Assembly (NCBI GenBank): GCA_964508655.1
Contig: CAZDUO010000115.1
Coordinates: 1-10,506 of the forward strand
Source: VBAS01 sp964508655
GTDB taxonomy: Bacteria > Bacteroidota > Bacteroidia > Chitinophagales > Chitinophagaceae
Direction of reading: 5' to 3'
DNA length: 10,506 bases
The notes under the pieces are model-generated. The model made no database searches. It was given only the letters and a program-made list of their open reading frames with translations, and was not told the DNA's origin. A program made the translations under genes and the position numbers. Shown in pieces: positions 6,981 through 10,506 of the stretch. Position 1 is the stretch's first letter. Every line of letters starts with the position of its first letter.

Positions 6981-7120
6981 AACATATCTCAAAAATCAAA
7001 AATTACAACACAGTGGCACAGAGTTTAGGAGTTACGCTGAGAGTTTACCACTGAAACAATATCTCTGTGTAGCTCAGTTTCTCATACTCTCTGTGTTGAA
7101 TTTACTTTTGAGATAAGTTG
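6981..7120. repeat. Long imperfect inverted repeat rich in CTCTGTG/CACAGAG
   Basis: The gene-free stretch 6865-7202 holds two arms of about 60 nt that are imperfect reverse complements around a short loop near 7048-7058. Matching blocks include ATCTCAAAA (6986-6994) with TTTTGAGAT (7106-7114), CAACACAG (7006-7013) with CTGTGTTG (7091-7098), and a TACnnnGAGA block (7033-7042) with TCTCTGTGTA (7062-7071). Inside the arms the words CACAGAG/CTCTGTG recur. I recall similar CTCTGTG-rich inverted repeats dispersed in environmental Bacteroidota genomes. It sits between glnS and the next gene on the same strand and could act as a transcript-stabilising or terminating fold, although no T tract follows. 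It is flanked on the right by A-rich low-complexity sequence with a repeated AAAAGTA unit (7124-7147). Confidence 0.6.
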
Positions 7121-7202
7121 TAGTTAAAAGTAAAAAGTAAAAAAAATAACAAATGTGGAAAAACTGTAAATGAATTGCTCATGACACCGCATGACTCTAA
7201 AC

Positions 7203-8963
7203 TCAAAACTCAGCACTCCTCTTCGCCTGCTTTGCCCAGTCGTCTTTCAATGTAACAGTCCGGTTGAAGATGAGCATATCTGCAGAAGAATCCTTATCCA
7301 GGCAATAATATCCTTTTCTCAAAAACTGGAACCGCTCTTCCGCTTTTGCATTTTTAACAGCCGGTTCAGCATATCCCTTCACCAGCTTCAATGAACCGGG
7401 GTTTATATACTCTTTGAAATCGCCTTCTTCACTCATCGGGTTTTCCACCCGAAACAGGCGGTCATATTCCCGCACTTCCACTTCCACTGCATCGGCAGCA
7501 TTCACCCAATGCAGTGTGCCTTTCACATGCAGGCCCGATGTATCGCTGCCGCTTTTGCTTTCGGGGAAATAGGTACAGCGTAGTTCTGTTATTTTTCCTG
7601 AAGCATCTTTTATTACTTCATCGCATCGGATGATGTAGGCGCTTTTCAGCCTCACCATCTGGCCCGGCGCCAGCCGGAAATATTTTTTCGGCGGGTTTTC
7701 CATAAAATCATTTCGCTCGATTAAAATCTCCCCGCTAAAAGGAATTTCCCTCCATCCTGCACCTGCATCCTCCGGATTATTCTCGCTTTTTACCCATTCT
7801 TTCCGGGATGCATTTTCTTCCTCCTTTACTGGAGACTCATCTTTATCTGGCAATCCGGTAGACGCATTGTAATGCGTCTCTACACGACTATAATTTGTAA
7901 TCACCACCCTCACCGGGTCGAACACCACCATCCTGCGCAGCGCAATTTTATTTAAATGTTCCCGCACACAAAATTCCAGCAGGCCGATATCAATCATGTT
8001 CTCCCGTTTGGCCACTCCTACCCTGTCGCAAAATTCACGTATGGCCTCGGGTGTATAGCCGCGCCGCCGCATGCCGCTGATGGTCGGCATCCGCGGGTCA
8101 TCCCAACCGGTCACATGATTTTCATTCACCAGCTGCAGCAGCTTTCTTTTGCTCATCACCGTATAGTTGAGGTTCAGGCGGGCAAACTCGTATTGATGCG
8201 AAGGAAAAATTTCAAGGTTCTCAATCAGCCAGTCGTACAGTTCACGATGTGGTACAAATTCCAGGGTACATATGGAATGCGTGATACCTTCAATGGAGTC
8301 GCACTGGCCATGTGCCATATCGTACATGGGATAGATGCACCACTCGTCACCCGTACGGTGATGGTGGGCATGCTTGATGCGGTAAAGCACAGGGTCACGC
8401 ATCAGCATGTTGGGACTGCACATGTCAATTTTTGCACGTAGTGTGCGGCTGCCGTCGGCAAATTCGCCGGCCCGCATGCGGGCAAACAAATCCAGGTTCT
8501 CTTCCACGCTGCGCCCTGCATACTTATTGCGGCGGCCGGGCTCAGCCGGTGTTCCTTTTTGCTCCGCCAATTCTTCTGATGTACTGTCATCCACATAGGC
8601 CAGCCCCTTGCGAATCAGTAGTACTGCATATTCATAAATCTGCTCAAAATAATCCGAAGCATACAATTCATTCTTCCACTGAAACCCCAGCCATCGTACA
8701 TCATCCTTGATGCTTTCTACATATTCGGTTTCTTCTGTTTCAGGATTGGTATCATCAAAACGAAGATTAGTATATCCGCCATATTTTTTTGTCAGGCCAA
8801 AATTGAGGCAGATACTTTTGGCATGGCCAATGTGCAGATAGCCGTTCGGCTCAGGCGGAAATCGGGTGATGATGTGCTGGCAGCGGCCTGCCTTCAGGTC
8901 TTCCTCAATAATTTCTTCAATGAAATTGAGACTGCGTTCTTCTTTTTTAATGGTTTCTGGCAT
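7203..8963 (-). CDS. glnS: Glutaminyl-tRNA synthetase
   Basis: This class I cytoplasmic enzyme joins glutamine to tRNA(Gln). The catalytic domain shows RFPPEPNGYLHIGHAKS (34-50) with the HIGH motif at 44-47, RFDDTNPETE (68-77), the GlnRS/GluRS-typical YPMYDMAHGQCDSIEGITHS (211-230), and the KMSKS-loop equivalent VMSKRK (269-274). The C-terminal beta-barrel anticodon-binding part follows, with IPFSGEILIERNDF (407-420), KYFRLAPGQMVRLKSAYII (427-445), KGTLHWV (481-487) and the terminal FNRTVTLKDDWAK (566-578). At 586 residues it is about 30 longer than E. coli GlnRS (554). Most of the excess is one segment at about 359-387, between VVITNY and EWVKSENNPED, which contains the translation of a palindromic repeat. 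The start at 8963 is supported by homology from the first residues and by a -7 motif only 7 nt upstream, which implies a nearly leaderless mRNA. The gene is transcribed alone or with the downstream 126-residue protein gene. Confidence 0.97.
   Translation of the reverse strand: MPETIKKEERSLNFIEEIIEEDLKAGRCQHIITRFPPEPNGYLHIGHAKSICLNFGLTKKYGGYTNLRFDDTNPETEETEYVESIKDDVRWLGFQWKNELYASDYFEQIYEYAVLLIRKGLAYVDDSTSEELAEQKGTPAEPGRRNKYAGRSVEENLDLFARMRAGEFADGSRTLRAKIDMCSPNMLMRDPVLYRIKHAHHHRTGDEWCIYPMYDMAHGQCDSIEGITHSICTLEFVPHRELYDWLIENLEIFPSHQYEFARLNLNYTVMSKRKLLQLVNENHVTGWDDPRMPTISGMRRRGYTPEAIREFCDRVGVAKRENMIDIGLLEFCVREHLNKIALRRMVVFDPVRVVITNYSRVETHYNASTGLPDKDESPVKEEENASRKEWVKSENNPEDAGAGWREIPFSGEILIERNDFMENPPKKYFRLAPGQMVRLKSAYIIRCDEVIKDASGKITELRCTYFPESKSGSDTSGLHVKGTLHWVNAADAVEVEVREYDRLFRVENPMSEEGDFKEYINPGSLKLVKGYAEPAVKNAKAEERFQFLRKGYYCLDKDSSADMLIFNRTVTLKDDWAKQAKRSAEF
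7858..7883. repeat. Palindromic repeat inserted in frame within glnS
   Basis: GACGCATT (7861-7868), a 2-nt loop GT, then AATGCGTC (7871-7878) make a perfect 8+8 inverted repeat. Outer bases GTA (7858-7860) and TCTAC (7879-7883) extend it imperfectly. The right arm reads GCGTCTCTAC, whereas the left reads GTAGACGC, two bases (GA) short of full symmetry. I recall full-length versions (GTAGAGACGC...GCGTCTCTAC) as a dispersed intergenic repeat in Bacteroidota and cyanobacteria. Here it is read on the minus strand as Val-Glu-Thr-His-Tyr-Asn-Ala-Ser-Thr (residues 361-369 of GlnRS), keeping the frame open. Confidence 0.75.
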
Positions 8964-8970
8964 AAGTGGG

Positions 8971-8978
8971 CAAAGATA
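8971..8978 (-). promoter_or_regulatory. Candidate -7 element for glnS
   Basis: Minus-strand TATCTTTG matches TAnnTTTG exactly and ends only 7 nt before the glnS ATG. With initiation normally a few bases past this element, the transcript would begin at or within about 3 nt of the start codon. Confidence 0.5.
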
Positions 8979-9031
8979 ATAATTATGAAGTGAGCTTTTG
9001 AGCCCTGATTGATCGTCCCTTGCGACGCTCC

Positions 9032-9049
9032 TCCCGATAGCTATCGGGA
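9032..9049. repeat. 18-bp perfect palindrome TCCCGATAGCTATCGGGA
   Basis: The sequence is fully self-complementary (9+9, no loop). An 11-nt partial copy, CCCGATAGCTA, occurs 58 nt downstream at 9090-9100 and then diverges. I recall this palindrome as a common dispersed intergenic motif in Chitinophagaceae-type genomes. With no T tract it is more likely a repeat or protein-binding site than a terminator. Confidence 0.65.
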
Positions 9050-9183
9050 CATCGTACCGTATTTCTGTTCATCTTTTTGCACCTGCTGACCCGATAGCTA
9101 CCATGCAGTCAAATGCTGCCTGTGCTGTATCGCAAATTCATGATAGTTCACACCCTGTGTGGTGCAAATTTTTGAGGGGGATG

Positions 9184-9311
9184 CTTAAGCCGTGTTGCCG
9201 CTGCAAAATCTTGCTTCGCTTGCTGAAGAAAAAGCCCAATCAAGGCTCCGGAGGATGAACGGAGCCCCGAACATTCGGGGCAACAAAAGCCTCATCAGGG
9301 AACTTAAGCCG
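9184..9311. repeat. Hairpin block flanked by 9-bp direct repeats
   Basis: CTTAAGCCG occurs at 9184-9192 and again at 9303-9311. Between them are TGTTGCC/GGCAACA (9193-9199 with 9279-9285) and two adjoining hairpins: GGCTCCG (9244-9250) with CGGAGCC (9260-9266), and CCCCGA (9265-9270) with TCGGGG (9275-9280). The direct repeats could be a target-site duplication around a roughly 110-bp non-coding mobile element, or the block could be a structured RNA. The two inner hairpins share two bases, and the outer pairing competes with the second hairpin, so they cannot all form together. Confidence 0.35.
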
Positions 9312-9344
9312 GTTTCAAAATTATCTTATCAAAATAACCAAAAT

Positions 9345-9374
9345 AAAAAACAGGGCCTTTGTATAAAGACCCTG
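9345..9374 (-). terminator. Rho-independent terminator after the 285-residue lipoprotein gene
   Basis: Read on the minus strand, CAGGG-T-CTTT-ATAC-AAAG-G-CCCTG forms a strong stem with one mismatch and a 4-nt loop (plus strand 9351-9374). It is followed at once by TTTTTT and then ATTTT. It begins 23 nt after the stop of the lipoprotein gene. Confidence 0.85.
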
Positions 9375-9397
9375 CTGCTTTATTTCAATTAACCAAC

Positions 9398-10255
9398 TTA
9401 CTTTACCGTCAGCGTAAAAGTTTTTGTAACCGTTTTGCCGCAGTTGGAATAGGTAAACGTAACAGTGTAAGTGCCGCCGGAAACGGGAAGCAGGTTGATG
9501 CTGCCATCGGCGCTTTTTGAATAACCGTACGATGCACCGGCAGGTGCGGTAACCGAACTGGTAAGCACACCGCCCGGGCAGGGATCGCCGGTAACTACGG
9601 GAGTGAACTTATAAATCTTTCCGCCATCCATTCCGGTGAGTGTGTTGCCGGCAGCATAACCTGAATACTTCTTTTCATAATTGCCGCAGGCAGGCTTATA
9701 CACCCAGGTGACAAGAATATCCAGCTTGGGATTGCTTTTGTCGCAGCAGTTTTCCATGGGGGTGTCCACCGGCACGTTTTCTACCGGCGGGGTGAAATTG
9801 GCAACCGGTATAGGCGGCAGCGGTATGTAAGCTGCAATTTCAGCAAGTGTTTGCGCCGAAATATTGCCGGCCAGGTAGGCTTTCATCAGGTACGAGATGA
9901 GCGAAAAAGTTTCGCCGTCAAAATGAAACACATCGTACACAGCCTGCTCTATCAGGTTCTGGTCAAGTTTTTCAAGAACAGCGTAAGCCTTGTGTGCAAG
10001 CCATGTTTTGCGGCCGCGGATATCGGGCAGGCCTTCGCTGGTGGTATCCTCGTAAGCCACCAACTGGCGCATCTGGCACATATTGGCCACGGTGGCAATA
10101 CCCTGCCTGAACTGGGCAAGCGTGGAATAAACGGGTCTTGTTTTAAATCCAAAATCATCATCATGAGGGTTGATAACTTCTTTTTTACAGGCAAAGAATA
10201 ATATCATAGCCACTGCAAAAAAGCCAAGCATGGTTTTAGTGAGTAATTGTTTCAT
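9398..10255 (-). CDS. Hypothetical lipoprotein with C-terminal Ig/PKD-like domain
   Basis: The 285-residue protein begins with a lipoprotein signal peptide: MKQLLTKTM, a hydrophobic core, then LFFAC with the lipidated Cys at 23 followed by KKE. It is therefore likely anchored in the inner or outer membrane, facing the periplasm or surface. Residues about 44-146 form a helical domain of no recognised family. A Pro-rich linker (about 145-167) leads to a beta-rich C-terminal domain (about 178-285) ending SGGTYTVTFTYSNCGKTVTKTFTLTVK, split here as SGGTYTVTFTYS and NCGKTVTKTFTLTVK; this has the alternating pattern of Ig/PKD-like adhesin or carbohydrate-binding modules. Six cysteines besides the lipid Cys (60, 170, 171, 190, 226, 272) could form disulfides. 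An A-rich tract precedes the ATG, with no Shine-Dalgarno and no clean TAnnTTTG in the upstream gap. Function is unknown; a cell-surface binding role is only a guess. Confidence 0.85.
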   Translation of the reverse strand: MKQLLTKTMLGFFAVAMILFFACKKEVINPHDDDFGFKTRPVYSTLAQFRQGIATVANMCQMRQLVAYEDTTSEGLPDIRGRKTWLAHKAYAVLEKLDQNLIEQAVYDVFHFDGETFSLISYLMKAYLAGNISAQTLAEIAAYIPLPPIPVANFTPPVENVPVDTPMENCCDKSNPKLDILVTWVYKPACGNYEKKYSGYAAGNTLTGMDGGKIYKFTPVVTGDPCPGGVLTSSVTAPAGASYGYSKSADGSINLLPVSGGTYTVTFTYSNCGKTVTKTFTLTVK

Positions 10256-10419
10256 AAAAAAAATTTTTAAGTTTTTTAATTAGTTTCCGGTGTTATATCA
10301 ACAGGAGGTATGGCGTGTTACCGGGTTACACAAAAATTTTATGAAACAGATGGAGAGAATAAAAAGAGAATAAACCAACAGGCCTGTTTGCAATAAACCT
10401 AATCTTAAAAAGTTGAAAA

Positions 10420-10506
10420 TTACTTATTGACAACAGACGCAGCCCCTGTCTTTGCGTTTTTAATATTCAGCCTGTAGCGCAGTACCGCTTCATCATTATA
10501 AAAAAT
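10420..10506 (-). CDS. C-terminal fragment of an unidentified protein (28 residues)
   Basis: From the window edge the minus strand reads IFYNDEAVLRYRLNIKNAK and continues to a TAA at 10422-10420. The composition looks like real coding sequence, and the preceding gene on this strand would otherwise have no upstream neighbour for at least 250 nt. Nothing in 28 residues identifies a family. The 164-nt gap to the next gene (10256-10419) is AT-rich and contains a 12-bp palindrome AACAGGCCTGTT (10377-10388) but no convincing terminator. Confidence 0.5.
   Translation of the reverse strand: MFYNDEAVLRYRLNIKNAKTGAASVVNK

Larger units (their letters stand above)
8964..9397. other. Gene-free interval dense in palindromes
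   Basis: No reading frame here looks like a protein gene; the only longer plus-strand frame (from a GTG at 9192) runs through hairpins and a terminator and has no family features. What it holds is a run of inverted repeats: the 18-bp palindrome at 9032-9049, a partial copy at 9090-9100, TTTGCACC (9076-9083) complementary to GGTGCAAA (9161-9168), CACAC/GTGTG (9149-9161), TGTTGCC (9193-9199) complementary to GGCAACA (9279-9285), and hairpins at 9244-9280. It also holds the glnS promoter and the terminator of the next gene. Confidence 0.6.

Noticed and set aside
9192..9392. A 66-codon plus-strand reading frame starting at GTG
   Set aside because: It runs through two hairpins and the terminator of the opposite gene, has low-quality composition, and no promoter or homology is apparent.
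10377..10388. 12-bp palindrome AACAGGCCTGTT as a terminator
   Set aside because: It has no loop and no T tract on the relevant strand; it may be chance or a binding site.
10303..10390. A plus-strand mini-ORF of 26 codons (ATG at 10310) preceded by a perfect AGGAGG
   Set aside because: The AGGAGG ends one base before the ATG, too close for ribosome placement, Bacteroidota rarely rely on Shine-Dalgarno, and the peptide shows nothing recognisable.

Overview
The window looks like chromosomal DNA from a member of the Bacteroidota, probably of the Chitinophagaceae/Sphingobacteriales type. Five observations support this. SecD and SecF are fused into one protein of about 1,020 residues. Starts lack Shine-Dalgarno sequences and instead have A-rich upstream sequence. 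The Bacteroidota -7 promoter motif TAnnTTTG recurs just upstream of start codons. Two Cys-anchored lipoproteins are present. Short palindromic repeats of the kind common in these genomes lie between genes. The genus is inference; no rRNA or other taxonomic marker is present.

Layout. Positions 1-452 (minus) hold the N-terminal part of a lipoprotein serine hydrolase of the class A beta-lactamase fold, cut by the window edge. A 257-nt divergent spacer with a good -7 promoter motif and a possibly structured leader precedes secDF (710-3781, plus), which ends in a strong hairpin terminator. It converges on a HesB/IscA-type Fe-S carrier gene (3900-4244, minus). That gene diverges, across 106 nt holding two mirror-image -7 motifs and a central palindrome, from a small membrane-anchored protein (4351-4854, plus). 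The membrane-protein gene is followed after 55 nt by a methylmalonyl-CoA mutase catalytic subunit (4910-6472, plus) with no cobalamin-binding domain. A 126-residue helical protein of unknown function (6484-6864, minus) converges on the mutase. A gene-free stretch with a long imperfect inverted repeat (about 6981-7120) follows, then glutaminyl-tRNA synthetase glnS (7203-8963, minus). The interval 8964-9397 has no credible gene and is crowded with palindromes and hairpins. A 285-residue lipoprotein of unknown function (9398-10255, minus) has its own terminator. The last 87 nt encode the C-terminus of another minus-strand protein.

The genes are mostly core functions: protein export, Fe-S assembly, acyl-CoA rearrangement and tRNA charging. 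They do not form one pathway, and I see no defence, phage, CRISPR or secretion island. The most unusual point is inside glnS. A short palindromic repeat, related to what I recall as a dispersed intergenic repeat of Bacteroidota, lies in frame within a segment of about 29 residues that typical GlnRS sequences, as recalled, lack. This resembles the in-frame palindromic elements known from Rickettsia. Other points for a second look are the twin divergent promoters around a palindrome, the palindrome-rich 9030-9315 region, and the mutase that lacks a B12 domain but keeps methylmalonyl-CoA-type active-site residues.
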